64,000 nt of DNA, taken from the NCBI RefSeq assembly GCF_030282845.1, contig NZ_JASTWE010000001.1, forward strand, positions 62,001 through 126,000, in the 5' to 3' direction. Below the pieces are notes generated by a model. That model saw only the letters and a list, made by a program, of their open reading frames with translations, had not been told where the DNA came from and made no database searches. Shown here one piece after another: positions 8,305 through 16,977 of this stretch. Each line of letters starts with the position of its first letter. The stretch's first letter is position 1. This DNA comes from Pseudodesulfovibrio pelocollis. Lineage in GTDB: Bacteria; Desulfobacterota; Desulfovibrionia; Desulfovibrionales; Desulfovibrionaceae. Position numbers and translations under genes: made by a program.

Positions 8305-9525
8305 TCAGATTTTTCTGAACTGTTTGAGCCAGGCCAGGAGTTTCGGTTCCTCGCCCTGGTCCTTGGGATGGTAGAAGCGGCGGCCGCCCAGTTCGTTGGG
8401 CAGGTAGTCCTGGTCGGCCCAGGCCTTGGGGAAGTTGTGCGGATAGAGGTAGCCGCGTCCGTACCCCCATTCGCGCTGGAGCGAACTGGTGGCGTTGCGC
8501 AGGTGCAGGGGCACGGGCTTGGGGCCGTTATCGCGCACCTCTTTCTGGGCGGTGCGATAGGCGGCGTAGGTGGCGTTGCTCTTGGGGGCCAGGGCCAGAT
8601 AAACGGCGGTCTCGGCCATGGGGATGAACCCCTCGGGCATGCCGATGGCCTCCACGGCCTGATGGCAGGACACGGCCAGGGGCAAGGCGCGAGGATCGCC
8701 CAGCCCCACGTCCTCGGAGGCGGAAATGATCAGGCGGCGGGTGACAAAGCGCGGGTCCTCGCCGCTTTCGAGCAGGCAGGCCAGATAGTAGAGGGCGGCG
8801 TCAGGATCGCTGCCGCGGATGGACTTGATCAGGGCCGAGGCCAGCTCGTAGTGCGAATCGCCGTCGCGGTCGCCCCGGACCACGACCTCGGGCAGGGACT
8901 CGCGCAGGGCCTCGGGGCTGCGCTTGGCAGCGGGCAGCTGGGCCGTGTATTCCATGAGATTGAGCAGGGTACGGGCATCGCCCCCGGACATGGCCGCAAG
9001 CAGGGAATAGCTCTCTTCCTCGAGTTCGAGGTCAAGGGTCTGGGCACCGCGCCGGGCCACGTCGAGCAGCTCCTCACGGCTCAAGGGGCGCAGGCGGAGC
9101 ACATGGAGCCGTGACAGAAGCTGCCGGGTGACGCTGAAGGACGGGTTCTCGGTGGTGGTGGCCAGCAAGATAATCTCGCCGGACTCCAGGATGGGCAGGA
9201 AGAAATCCTGCTGCGCCTTGGAGAACCGGTGCAACTCGTCGAGGATGAGGATGTCGTTGCCCGGCAACTGCTTGCGCAGGGCGGTCAGCCCGGCCTCGGG
9301 CGCGCTGACGCGCAGGCTCTTCTTGCCGGTCAGCCGGGCCAGGAGCAGGGCCAGGGTGGACTTGCCGCAGCCGGGCGGGCCGAAGAGCAGCAGGCTCGGC
9401 AGCCGCTTGGATGTGGCAAAGGCCTCGATGCGGTTGCGGATATGGCTCTGCCCCACGAACTCGTCGAGGGTGGTCGGCCTGATACGGTCGGCCAGAGGTT
9501 GGGTGTCTTCGATGACCAGCTTCAT
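8305..9525 (-). CDS. rarA: Replication-associated recombination protein A (AAA+ ATPase)
   Basis: RarA (MgsA) is a clamp-loader-like AAA+ ATPase acting at stalled forks with SSB. Of 406 residues, Walker A GPPGCGKST is at 49-57, Walker B ILILDELHRF is near 93-102, a TTENPSFSV sensor-1 segment follows, and the MgsA C-terminal tetramerisation region has LIISASEDVGLGDPRAL and a terminal PHNFPKAW.DQ.YLP.EL. This C-terminal part separates it from RuvB. The ATG overlaps the rsmE stop by four bases, so they are translationally coupled. Confidence 0.95.
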   Translation of the reverse strand: MKLVIEDTQPLADRIRPTTLDEFVGQSHIRNRIEAFATSKRLPSLLLFGPPGCGKSTLALLLARLTGKKSLRVSAPEAGLTALRKQLPGNDILILDELHRFSKAQQDFFLPILESGEIILLATTTENPSFSVTRQLLSRLHVLRLRPLSREELLDVARRGAQTLDLELEEESYSLLAAMSGGDARTLLNLMEYTAQLPAAKRSPEALRESLPEVVVRGDRDGDSHYELASALIKSIRGSDPDAALYYLACLLESGEDPRFVTRRLIISASEDVGLGDPRALPLAVSCHQAVEAIGMPEGFIPMAETAVYLALAPKSNATYAAYRTAQKEVRDNGPKPVPLHLRNATSSLQREWGYGRGYLYPHNFPKAWADQDYLPNELGGRRFYHPKDQGEEPKLLAWLKQFRKI

Positions 9526-10262
9526 TGCATGCCCTGTCGTGCGAACCAGCCGAGGCTGAGGCAGTAGGTTGCGGCGGTTTCCCAGCGCAGGATGCTGCGG
9601 CCCAGTGTCACCGGTACCAGCCCGGCCGCCAGGAGCGCCCGCGCCTCGGCATCGTCGAACCCGCCTTCCGGGCCGATGATAACGAGGCTGCGGCCCTGGG
9701 CCAGATGGGCAGGGGCCAGCGGGGTGTCAATGTCCTCCGACTCCCAGGCAACATAGCAGGTGTCAAAGCCACGCGCAAAGTCGATCAACCCGTCCAGCCC
9801 GCCGGGCAGGACGGAAAGGGCCGGGAGCAGCGGGTTGCCGCACTGCTTGGCGGCCTGGACGCATTTGTCGGTCCAGGTCTCCTTGACCGCGCCCGGCATC
9901 TGCCCTTGGCTGCGGGCCGCGGCCCAGAAGGCGACGCCAAGCCCCCCAAGCTCAACCAGTTTCTCGAAAAGATACTCGCGCCGCTTGGACTTGCCCCAGC
10001 CGATGGCCAGGGTCAGGCCCGTGTCCGGAACCGGGTGGTGCGCAAGGCGCTCGGCCCTGAGCAGGGCGGTGTTGCGGTCCGTGTCCAATACCGTGAACAG
10101 GCCGACCCGGCCCAGGCCGTCGAAAAGCCGGACCGTATGGTGCGGCGCGGTGCGCAGCACGGTCAGCATGTGCCGTGCCTCGGCTCCGGCCAGCCGGACG
10201 GATTCGCCCACGGCCTCGGGCCAGTCGCCGGGCGGGAGATGAAAGGAGTTGAGGCGCGCCAT
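9522..10262 (-). CDS. rsmE: 16S rRNA (uracil-1498-N3)-methyltransferase
   Basis: RsmE methylates U1498 in the decoding region of 16S rRNA. The 246-residue SPOUT protein has the N-terminal PUA-like start MARLNSFHLPP with R..H...VLR, and the knotted SAM site IIGPEGGFDDAEA followed by LGRSILRWETAA. These are the two diagnostic family segments. It is downstream of the lysA terminator and overlaps rarA, so it heads a two-gene unit. Confidence 0.95.
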   Translation of the reverse strand: MARLNSFHLPPGDWPEAVGESVRLAGAEARHMLTVLRTAPHHTVRLFDGLGRVGLFTVLDTDRNTALLRAERLAHHPVPDTGLTLAIGWGKSKRREYLFEKLVELGGLGVAFWAAARSQGQMPGAVKETWTDKCVQAAKQCGNPLLPALSVLPGGLDGLIDFARGFDTCYVAWESEDIDTPLAPAHLAQGRSLVIIGPEGGFDDAEARALLAAGLVPVTLGRSILRWETAATYCLSLGWFARQGMQ

Positions 10263-10279
10263 GGTCTGCTTCCCAAATG

Positions 10280-10303
10280 AAAAGGCCGGGGCGAACCCCG
10301 GCC
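10280..10303 (-). terminator. Terminator after lysA
   Basis: GGCCGGGG and CCCCGGCC (10284-10303) form an 8-base-pair GC stem around a 4-base loop. On the minus strand it is followed by TTTT, just beyond the lysA stop and before rsmE. Confidence 0.8.
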
Positions 10304-10309
10304 GGTTGG

Positions 10310-11548
10310 CTAGAGTTCCTTGTTCACGAGGTCTTCGTAGGTTTCGCGTTTGCGGGCCACGGTGACCGTGTCGCCGTCCACCAGCAGTTCGCAGGCCCTG
10401 GGCCGCGAGTTGTAGTTGGAGGCCATGGTGAAGCCGTAGGCTCCGGCCGAGAAGACCGCCAGCAGCTCACCCTGTTCCACGGCGGGCAGGACGCGCTCGC
10501 GGGCCAGGAAGTCGCCGGATTCGCAGATGGGGCCGACAACGTCAAAGGTCTGGGAGTCCCGACCCCGGGGCGTGACCTCGTCGATGCGGTGGAAGGAGCC
10601 GTAGAGGCTGGGGCGCACCAGATCGTTCATGGCCGCGTCCACGATCAGGAAATTCCGGGACGGGTTGGACTTGGTGTAGACCACCTCGGCCACCAGGATG
10701 CCCGCGTTGCCCGCGATGACGCGGCCCGGTTCGAGGATGACCTTGAGGGGCACACCGGCCAGCCGCTCCTTGAGGGCCTGGCCGAACTCGGTGGGGTGGG
10801 GCGGCTCCTCCTCGTCATAGGTGATGCCGAGCCCGCCGCCCAGGTCGAGATACTGGATGTCGATACCCATGGCCTTGAGCCTGCCGTGGAAGTCGAGCAG
10901 CTTGTCCAGGGCCTCCATGAAGGGCGCGATGCTGGTCAGCTGCGAGCCGATGTGGCAGTCCATGCCCACGGGCTCTATATTGGCCAGTTCCGCGCACATG
11001 GCGTAGGCCTCAAGGGAGTTCTCGATATCCAGTCCGAATTTGTTCTTCTTCATGCCTGTCGAGATGTAGGGGTGGGTCTTGGGGTCCACATCGGGATTGA
11101 TGCGGAAACTGACGCGGGCCACCTTGCCCATGCTGCCCGCCACCTCGTCGATCTTGCGCAGCTCGGCCACGGACTCGACGTTGAACATGAGAATCCCGGC
11201 CTCAAGGGCCTCGCGGATCTCCGAGGCGCGCTTGCCCACGCCGGAATAAACGATTTTTTCGGGCGGCACGCCCGCCTTGAGGGCGCGATACAGCTCGCCG
11301 CCGGAGACGATGTCCATGCCCGCGCCCAGCCCGGCCAGGAGCTTGAGCACGGCGAGGTTGGAATTGGCCTTGACCGAATAGCAGGTCAGGTGGTCCAGCC
11401 CGTCAAAGGCGGAGTCAAAGGCCTGAAAGTGCCGGGTCAGGGTGGCCGCCGAATAGACATAGAGCGGCGTGCCGTACTGGCGGGCAAGGTCCGGGACGGA
11501 GACATTCTCGGCGTGGAGAACACCGTCGCGGTACTCGAAATGATGCAT
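10310..11548 (-). CDS. lysA: Diaminopimelate decarboxylase
   Basis: LysA decarboxylates meso-diaminopimelate to L-lysine using PLP. The 412-residue group IV decarboxylase has the PLP lysine in CYSVKANSN (Lys60), the GGEL.RAL.AG segment, the glycine loop LDLGGGLGI, EPGR, and the C-terminal CESGDF with the catalytic Cys at the dimer interface. Together with dapL (20819) it shows that the aminotransferase variant of the DAP pathway is present. It lies 29 bases after the lipoprotein gene and has its own terminator. Confidence 0.96.
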   Translation of the reverse strand: MHHFEYRDGVLHAENVSVPDLARQYGTPLYVYSAATLTRHFQAFDSAFDGLDHLTCYSVKANSNLAVLKLLAGLGAGMDIVSGGELYRALKAGVPPEKIVYSGVGKRASEIREALEAGILMFNVESVAELRKIDEVAGSMGKVARVSFRINPDVDPKTHPYISTGMKKNKFGLDIENSLEAYAMCAELANIEPVGMDCHIGSQLTSIAPFMEALDKLLDFHGRLKAMGIDIQYLDLGGGLGITYDEEEPPHPTEFGQALKERLAGVPLKVILEPGRVIAGNAGILVAEVVYTKSNPSRNFLIVDAAMNDLVRPSLYGSFHRIDEVTPRGRDSQTFDVVGPICESGDFLARERVLPAVEQGELLAVFSAGAYGFTMASNYNSRPRACELLVDGDTVTVARKRETYEDLVNKEL

Positions 11549-11577
11549 GCTGTCTTTCTCCTTGAAACAACTGAATA

Positions 11578-12036
11578 TTACTGCGTGGTGACAAAGACTT
11601 CAGTATAGACGATGGGCAGGGCGGGCAGATCGTTCTTCCCGGCCACCCGGAAGCGGTAGCGCGTCTGCGGGTCCAGGCCGCACAGGCTCAGCTTCAGGGT
11701 GGAGCCATGGAGGTCAAAGGCGCTCTGCTCGCGGGTGAAATGCTCGGCCTTCCGGGGCACAAAGGGGCATCCCTCGCAGCCCTGGCCGTCGCTGTCGCCC
11801 ACGGCCTCGTACTGGATGCTGGCCCGGTAGAGTCGCTCGGCCGAGCCGCCCACGGACAGGGTCAGCAGCAGGCAGGTGTCCGTCCGTTTGGCGGCCACGA
11901 CCTCCAGGCTGAAGGCATCCTCCGCCTTGACGGGCTGCGGCCATTCCTTGATGCCCAGCACGCACCCGGTCAGGGCTGGCAGGGCCAGGACAAGCAGGGC
12001 GACAAGGCATCGCGCGATGGCTCCACGGCGGATCAT
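11578..12036 (-). CDS. Putative lipoprotein of unknown function
   Basis: The 152-residue protein has a basic N terminus, a hydrophobic stretch and the lipobox ALTGC with Cys25, so it should be lipidated and placed in the inner or outer membrane. The mature part is mainly beta-like with Cys54, a CEGC pair and another Cys in LCGLDPQTRYRFRVAG. That ending resembles the last strands of a fibronectin type III-like fold, but this is inference. The start overlaps the mutS stop in an ATGA arrangement and lysA follows, so it is carried in the mutS-lysA operon. Confidence 0.75.
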   Translation of the reverse strand: MIRRGAIARCLVALLVLALPALTGCVLGIKEWPQPVKAEDAFSLEVVAAKRTDTCLLLTLSVGGSAERLYRASIQYEAVGDSDGQGCEGCPFVPRKAEHFTREQSAFDLHGSTLKLSLCGLDPQTRYRFRVAGKNDLPALPIVYTEVFVTTQ

Positions 12037-14684
12037 TCCTTGACCATCTCCTTCCAGCGGTTGAGGAGCATCAGGGCCTGGATGGGCGTCATGCCGTCCA
12101 CGTCCAGCGCCGCCAACTGGCTGACCACCGGATGCTCCGGCGCGGGAGCAACGTCTTGGGCACCAGGGACAGTCCTGTCCTCGGGCGTGACCACAAGCCC
12201 GGGAAGCAGGGTCTGCGAGGCGCGCTCCACGGCCCCTTTCCAGGGGCTATCCTGCGACTTTTCTTCGAGGTTCGCAAGGATTTCCCTGGCCCGGTCCACC
12301 ACCGGCCTGGGCACTCCGGCCAGCCGGGCCACCTCGATGCCGTAGCTGCGATCGGCCGGGCCGGGCACGAGCCTGCGCAGGAAAACGATGTCACCCTTCC
12401 ATTCCTTGACCGCAATGTTGAGATTGCGCAAGCCCTCGACGCGGCCCTCAAGGGCGGTCAATTCGTGGTAGTGGGTGGCGAACAGGGTGCGGATGCCGCC
12501 CCGGGCGCGGGTGGACAGCTCCTCGACCACGGCCCAGGCCAGAGAGAGGCCGTCATAGGTGCTGGTGCCCCGGCCGATCTCGTCGAGGATGACCAGACTG
12601 CGCTGGGTGGCCTGCCTCAGGATACGGGCGGTCTCGGTCATCTCGACCATGAAGGTGGAGTGCCCCTGAGCCAGATTGTCCGATGCGCCCACCCGGGAAA
12701 ACACGCGATCCGCCAGCCCGAGCCGCGCCCGGCGCGCGGGCACGAAGGAGCCGATCTGGGCCATGATCACCAGAATGGCCACCTGCCTGAGAACCGTGGA
12801 CTTGCCCGCCATGTTCGGACCGGTGATCAGCAGGATACGCTTGTCGCGGTCCATGCGCAGATCGCTTGGGATGTAGTTTGAGTGGCCCATGGCATCCTCC
12901 ACCACGGGATGCCGCCCGGCCTCGATCTCGATATCCAGGTCGTCGTGCAGTTCGGGGCGGCACCAGTCGTTGACCCGGGCGGCCTCGGCCAGCCCCTGCC
13001 AGTAGTCCAGGTTGGCCACGATGTCGGCCATGAACAGGAAACGGGTCCTGGATCGGGCCACGCGCTCGCGCAAATCCTGGAACAAACGGTATTCCAGCCC
13101 CTTGCGCTCCTCCGAGGCAGAGATGATGCGGTCCTCCAGCTCCTTGAGGTCCGGGGTGATATAGCGCTCGCTGCTGACCAGGGTCTGACGGCGGACAAAA
13201 TGGTCTGGCACCTGCCCCTTGTAGGCCTTGGAGACCTCGAAATAGTAGCCGAAGACCTTGTTGTAGCCGAGCTTGAGCTTGGGAATTCCGCTGGCCTCAA
13301 GCTCCCGGCGATGCAGCGCCTCAAGCCTGTCCTCGCCGTGCTCGTGCAGCTCGATGAGTTCGTCGAGCACCAGATCGAATCCCTTGCGGAACAGGCCACC
13401 GTCGGTGATGACCGGGGGCGGGGAATCCACGAAGGAGGTCTCGAGCAGTTCGGCCAGGTCGGCCAGGTCGTCCCATTTTGTAAGGAGCCGTTTCAGATCG
13501 GACGGGGTCTCCGGGCCGCCTTGCTCCAGCAGGGCTCGGATTTTCGGCAGCATGGGCAGGCTGCGGCGCAGGGCCACAAAGTCCTTGGGCGTGGCCCGGC
13601 CGAGCACGGCCCGGGTGGAAAGCCGCTCCAGGTCGTACACGGAATCGAGAGCCCGGCGTAGGTCGGCCCGCAACTGGTCGCTGACAAAGAGGAAATCCAC
13701 GCAGTCCAGGGTGCGGCCGATGGGCCCAAGCTCGCGCCAGGGCTGACGCAACCGGTTTTCGAGCAGGCGGCCGCCCATGGGGGTCATGGTCCTGTCCAGG
13801 ACGCGCCACAGGGTCCCCTTGCCCGCCCGGCCGTCGAGCCGCCGGAAGATTTCGAGATTGCGCTCGGTGACCTCGTCCAGAAGCAGATGCTTGCCGAGGT
13901 TCAGCGGTCTGAATTCGCCAAGATGGGTAAGCGGGCATTTCTGGGTGTGTTCAAGGTAGGTCAGCAGCGCCCCGCAGGCGCGCACCAGCTCGGGCTTGTC
14001 GCCCAGGTCGAGGCTGTCGAGTCCGGCCGCGCCCTGGACCTCCAGGATGCGCCGGGCCGACACGGCCGGGTCGAAATAGGCCGCCGGGGCCACGCCCGTC
14101 ACCTGGGACTCCAGCTCGGCGAACTGGGGGGGCACCTTGCGCCCCTGGGGCAGGAGCAGTTCGCGCGGGTTGATCTTGACCACCCATTGCCACAGCTCGG
14201 GTTCACGGCGGCCATGCAGGCCGGACCACTGGCCGGTGGAGAAATCGATCCAGGCGAAGCCGCCCGCGTTCTTGGCCGAATCCCAGAACAGGGCGCCGAG
14301 GAAGTTGTTGCCCTTGGCCCTGAGGTTTGAGTCCTCGACCACGGTCCCGGGAGTGAGCACCCGCGTGACGGCGCGTTTGACCAGCCCCTTGGCCTCCCGG
14401 GGGTCCTCGATCTGGTCGCAGATGGCGATACGGTATCCCTTGTCCAGCAACTGGGTCAGGTAGGGCTCCACCGAGTGGTGGGGCATGCCGCACATGGGGA
14501 TGGGGTTGGGGTCCTTGGGATTGCGGCTGGTCAGGGTGATCTGCACGGCCCGGGCCACGGTCTCGGCATCCTCGAAGAACAGCTCGAAGAAATCGCCCAT
14601 GCGAAAGAACAGCAGGCAGCCCGGATTCTCCTCCTTGAAGCGGAGATACTGTTCGAGCATGGGGGTCAGTTTCTGCGTTTCCAC
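12033..14684 (-). CDS. mutS: DNA mismatch repair protein MutS
   Basis: MutS binds mismatches and starts repair with MutL. The 883-residue protein has the N-terminal mismatch-binding domain with the phenylalanine wedge region (FFRMGDFFELF), the connector, core and clamp domains, and a C-terminal ATPase with Walker A GPNMAGKST near residue 620, then LVILDEIGRGTSTYDG and FATHYHEL. The length is typical of MutS1. The first codon used here is GTG; a later ATG at 14660 is possible and no good ribosome site marks either. The stop overlaps the lipoprotein gene. Confidence 0.96.
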   Translation of the reverse strand: METQKLTPMLEQYLRFKEENPGCLLFFRMGDFFELFFEDAETVARAVQITLTSRNPKDPNPIPMCGMPHHSVEPYLTQLLDKGYRIAICDQIEDPREAKGLVKRAVTRVLTPGTVVEDSNLRAKGNNFLGALFWDSAKNAGGFAWIDFSTGQWSGLHGRREPELWQWVVKINPRELLLPQGRKVPPQFAELESQVTGVAPAAYFDPAVSARRILEVQGAAGLDSLDLGDKPELVRACGALLTYLEHTQKCPLTHLGEFRPLNLGKHLLLDEVTERNLEIFRRLDGRAGKGTLWRVLDRTMTPMGGRLLENRLRQPWRELGPIGRTLDCVDFLFVSDQLRADLRRALDSVYDLERLSTRAVLGRATPKDFVALRRSLPMLPKIRALLEQGGPETPSDLKRLLTKWDDLADLAELLETSFVDSPPPVITDGGLFRKGFDLVLDELIELHEHGEDRLEALHRRELEASGIPKLKLGYNKVFGYYFEVSKAYKGQVPDHFVRRQTLVSSERYITPDLKELEDRIISASEERKGLEYRLFQDLRERVARSRTRFLFMADIVANLDYWQGLAEAARVNDWCRPELHDDLDIEIEAGRHPVVEDAMGHSNYIPSDLRMDRDKRILLITGPNMAGKSTVLRQVAILVIMAQIGSFVPARRARLGLADRVFSRVGASDNLAQGHSTFMVEMTETARILRQATQRSLVILDEIGRGTSTYDGLSLAWAVVEELSTRARGGIRTLFATHYHELTALEGRVEGLRNLNIAVKEWKGDIVFLRRLVPGPADRSYGIEVARLAGVPRPVVDRAREILANLEEKSQDSPWKGAVERASQTLLPGLVVTPEDRTVPGAQDVAPAPEHPVVSQLAALDVDGMTPIQALMLLNRWKEMVKE

Positions 14685-14702
14685 GAAATGATATAATTGG
14701 TT

Positions 14703-15854
14703 TTATTGAGAAAAATCTTTTCGAAAGCCGATGGAGTGCCAGCTGCGGCAGCGGGGGCAGTTGAAGAAGAGGTGGTCGCGCTTCAGCCCGCAACGGCGGC
14801 AGAAGAACCGGCGCACCTGATACGCCCGGTCGATGAAAAAGCTCAACTGTTCCCTGAAGAAGGGCGTCAGGGTCTGGTCCGGCCTGGACAGCTCGAAGAG
14901 TTCGAGCCGGGCCAGCCAGAAGTCGGACTGCATGACCAGCGTCTTCTCGAACCAGCTTCTGGCGTTCTCGGTGTCGCCGACGCGCATCAGGAACACGCCC
15001 CCGTAGTAGAGCAGGAGCACATCCGGCTCCTGGGACTCGATCACCGGGATCACGGCCGTGACCAGCGCCCTGTCCTGGCAGGCCCCGGCCCACTGGGAAT
15101 TCTCGACAAGGGGTTTATCCCTGGCCTTGGCCGCCTTGTCCAGCGCCTGGAGCAGTCCTTCGAGCAGGACAAAGCGCAGGTCCGGGGCCACGTTGTCCAG
15201 TCCGTCGCGCAGGGTGTCGGCCACCCGGCGCTCGCTGCCCGACCTGTAGGCCTGCACCATCTGCTCGAGCCACGCCTCCACCGCGCCGGGATAGGCGCGG
15301 ATGGCGTGACGAAGGGACCGCTGCGCCTGGGATTCCCTGCCTTCCTTGAAATGGTCCGAGGCAAGGCGCACCAGATAGTGGGCCTGAGGCAGGGGCAACC
15401 CCAAATTGCCAAAGGTCTCGGCCGCCCGCTCAAAGGCCCCGCGCTCGGCCGCCAGCCGGGCCATCTCGTGCTGGATGGACATCGCGTCATGCCCCAGGGA
15501 GCGCGCCTCCTCAAAGGTCTTCTCGGCGCGATCAAGGAATCCGCCGCGCCGGAAATCGCGCCCCAGCTCAAACAGGGCGCGGGCCTTGAACTCGCGGGCC
15601 AGCCCCGGCCTGACGATGAGGCTGTTCCTGATCTGGATGGCGCGCTCGATCTCGCCCTGAGAGCGGTACAGGCTGCCCAGCGCGAGGTAGATCTCCACCG
15701 CTTCCGGGTCGTTCTTGACGACCTGGCTCAGTTCCTCGATGGCCGCGCGGGTATCCTGGACGAGGAACGCCTCGCCGCCGGAAACCTCACGGGCTGCCGT
15801 GATCTTCTTGTGGAAATCCGAGGACTTCTTGCGATTGAACCAGTGCCAGGCCAT
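14703..15854 (-). CDS. lapB: LapB-like TPR protein with zinc ribbon
   Basis: LapB (YciM) is an inner-membrane-linked adaptor that in E. coli controls LPS amount through LpxC proteolysis. This 383-residue protein has multiple TPR-type helices from about residue 40 to 340 and ends with a rubredoxin-like zinc module, CRRC-x9-CPRC, as LapB does. The N terminus lacks the usual clear membrane helix, which may be supplied by the neighbouring LapA-like protein. It follows lapA by 15 bases and precedes mutS by 18. The LPS role is transferred from E. coli and not shown here. Confidence 0.8.
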   Translation of the reverse strand: MAWHWFNRKKSSDFHKKITAAREVSGGEAFLVQDTRAAIEELSQVVKNDPEAVEIYLALGSLYRSQGEIERAIQIRNSLIVRPGLAREFKARALFELGRDFRRGGFLDRAEKTFEEARSLGHDAMSIQHEMARLAAERGAFERAAETFGNLGLPLPQAHYLVRLASDHFKEGRESQAQRSLRHAIRAYPGAVEAWLEQMVQAYRSGSERRVADTLRDGLDNVAPDLRFVLLEGLLQALDKAAKARDKPLVENSQWAGACQDRALVTAVIPVIESQEPDVLLLYYGGVFLMRVGDTENARSWFEKTLVMQSDFWLARLELFELSRPDQTLTPFFREQLSFFIDRAYQVRRFFCRRCGLKRDHLFFNCPRCRSWHSIGFRKDFSQ

Positions 15855-15869
15855 GATGATACCGTCCGG

Positions 15870-16226
15870 TTAGTTGACCCCTTCGACCTTTTCTTCGGCA
15901 GAGTAGGGGCGCGCCTCATTGATGGGCATGTTGCGCAGGGAGTTGAGCTCCTGCTCAAGGCTGGCCATGCGCGTCTTGCACTCGCGCAGTTTGGACCCGG
16001 CCCGGAACTTGTCGATGGCAAAGTAGACCATGGTCAGCAGAGCCCCGGCCACGAAGGCGGCCAGAATGAGCACGCCAAAGGGCAGGGGGATGGAGTGCAG
16101 GGTCATGGCGTAGGGGATTTCCAGCTTCAGGGTCAGCCCCTGAAGCAACACATCATTGTTTTGGCTGAAGAAAAGAATGGAAAAGACGAAAAGTGCCAGC
16201 AGGAACAAAACTTTGATGAAACGCAT
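15870..16226 (-). CDS. lapA: LapA-domain membrane protein
   Basis: The 118-residue protein has two membrane segments (about residues 4-22 and 46-70) separated by a short periplasmic loop, with QNND after the first, then a basic coiled-coil-like tail (KLRECKTRMASLEQEL). This is the LapA (YciS) architecture, and the gene order lapA-lapB is the same as in E. coli. AAGGAG lies seven bases before the ATG. It probably anchors LapB at the membrane. Confidence 0.85.
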   Translation of the reverse strand: MRFIKVLFLLALFVFSILFFSQNNDVLLQGLTLKLEIPYAMTLHSIPLPFGVLILAAFVAGALLTMVYFAIDKFRAGSKLRECKTRMASLEQELNSLRNMPINEARPYSAEEKVEGVN

Positions 16227-16237
16227 ACGACAACTCC

Positions 16238-16726
16238 TTACGATGTGATGGCGTCAAACAGGGGCCGAAGCCGTGCATAAGTTGATGAAAGATGCTCGGG
16301 AATGACCGTGGTCTCCCCGAACACGGCCATGAACGAGGCATCACCGTTCCAGCGCGGAACGATCTGGAAATGCAGGTGCTGGGCAATACCGGCACCGGCC
16401 GCCTCGCCCAGGTTGAGTCCCATGTTTATCCCATGGGGACTGAAGGCCCGCCCAAGCACCGAGGTGCAGTGGCGCAGCCAGAGCATGCAGTCGTTGGATT
16501 CATCCAGGCTCAGGTCGAGCAGGCTACTCACATGGCGGTAGGGGGTGACCATGAGGTGCCCGTTGTTGTAGGGGAACTTGTTCATGATCACGAAACAGTG
16601 CTCGCCACGGGCCAGGACGCATCGCTCCTCGTCCTCGGCCGTATCCTTCGGAATGCAGAACACGCATTCTTCCGGCTTGGGACCGAGTATGTAATCAAGC
16701 CTCCATGGTGCCCACAATACGTCCAT
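16238..16726 (-). CDS. HIT-family nucleotide-binding protein (Ap4A phosphorylase/hydrolase-like)
   Basis: This 162-residue HIT protein has CVFC (Cys21, Cys24), the HLMVTPYRHV segment and the active-site triad region QHLHFQIVPRW, in which His117-x-His119-x-Gln121 replaces the third His of classical HIT proteins. That HxHxQ form is shared with Ap4A phosphorylase-type and related branches, so a diadenosine polyphosphate substrate is likely but not proven. I use the ATG at 16724-16726; a TTG seven codons upstream (16747) is in frame and overlaps the stop of a possible 20-codon ORF. lapA follows after 11 bases. Confidence 0.88.
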   Translation of the reverse strand: MDVLWAPWRLDYILGPKPEECVFCIPKDTAEDEERCVLARGEHCFVIMNKFPYNNGHLMVTPYRHVSSLLDLSLDESNDCMLWLRHCTSVLGRAFSPHGINMGLNLGEAAGAGIAQHLHFQIVPRWNGDASFMAVFGETTVIPEHLSSTYARLRPLFDAITS

Positions 16727-16743
16727 ATTCTTATCACTTTCCT

Positions 16744-16806
16744 TCAATCACAGCGTTGACGAGCAACAGCGTTCTCCGGGTCGCTGGCCCGGTATACGCC
16801 CTTCAT
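16744..16806 (-). CDS. Possible 20-codon leader ORF before the HIT gene
   Basis: An ATG at 16804-16806 opens a 20-codon frame beginning MKGVYRASDPE whose TGA (16744-16746) overlaps the alternative TTG start of the HIT gene. Codon use looks like that of neighbouring genes, but no strong ribosome site is visible, so this may be chance. The rest of the gap to the nucleotidyltransferase gene shows nothing else I can support. Confidence 0.2.
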   Translation of the reverse strand: MKGVYRASDPENAVARQRCD

Positions 16807-16977
16807 GACCCCGGCCGCAATGGCCCGAACCAACAACGGATACCTGCCTCTTGCTCATGCGGGAACTCCTCGGAAGATCATCAACGGCTTGATTTTTCTA
16901 CACGCCTTGCGGCCTTTGGGCAAGCCTGAAACCGGTCCCGGCGCAAAGTCACGGGCCGCTCCCGCCCCGGGGTTTGA

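Noticed and set aside
14697-16280. A 527-codon open frame on the plus strand
   Set aside because: It lies wholly opposite lapB and lapA, which have clear family motifs. The translation is rich in Gly, His, Gln and Arg, as expected from the reverse strand of GC-rich genes.
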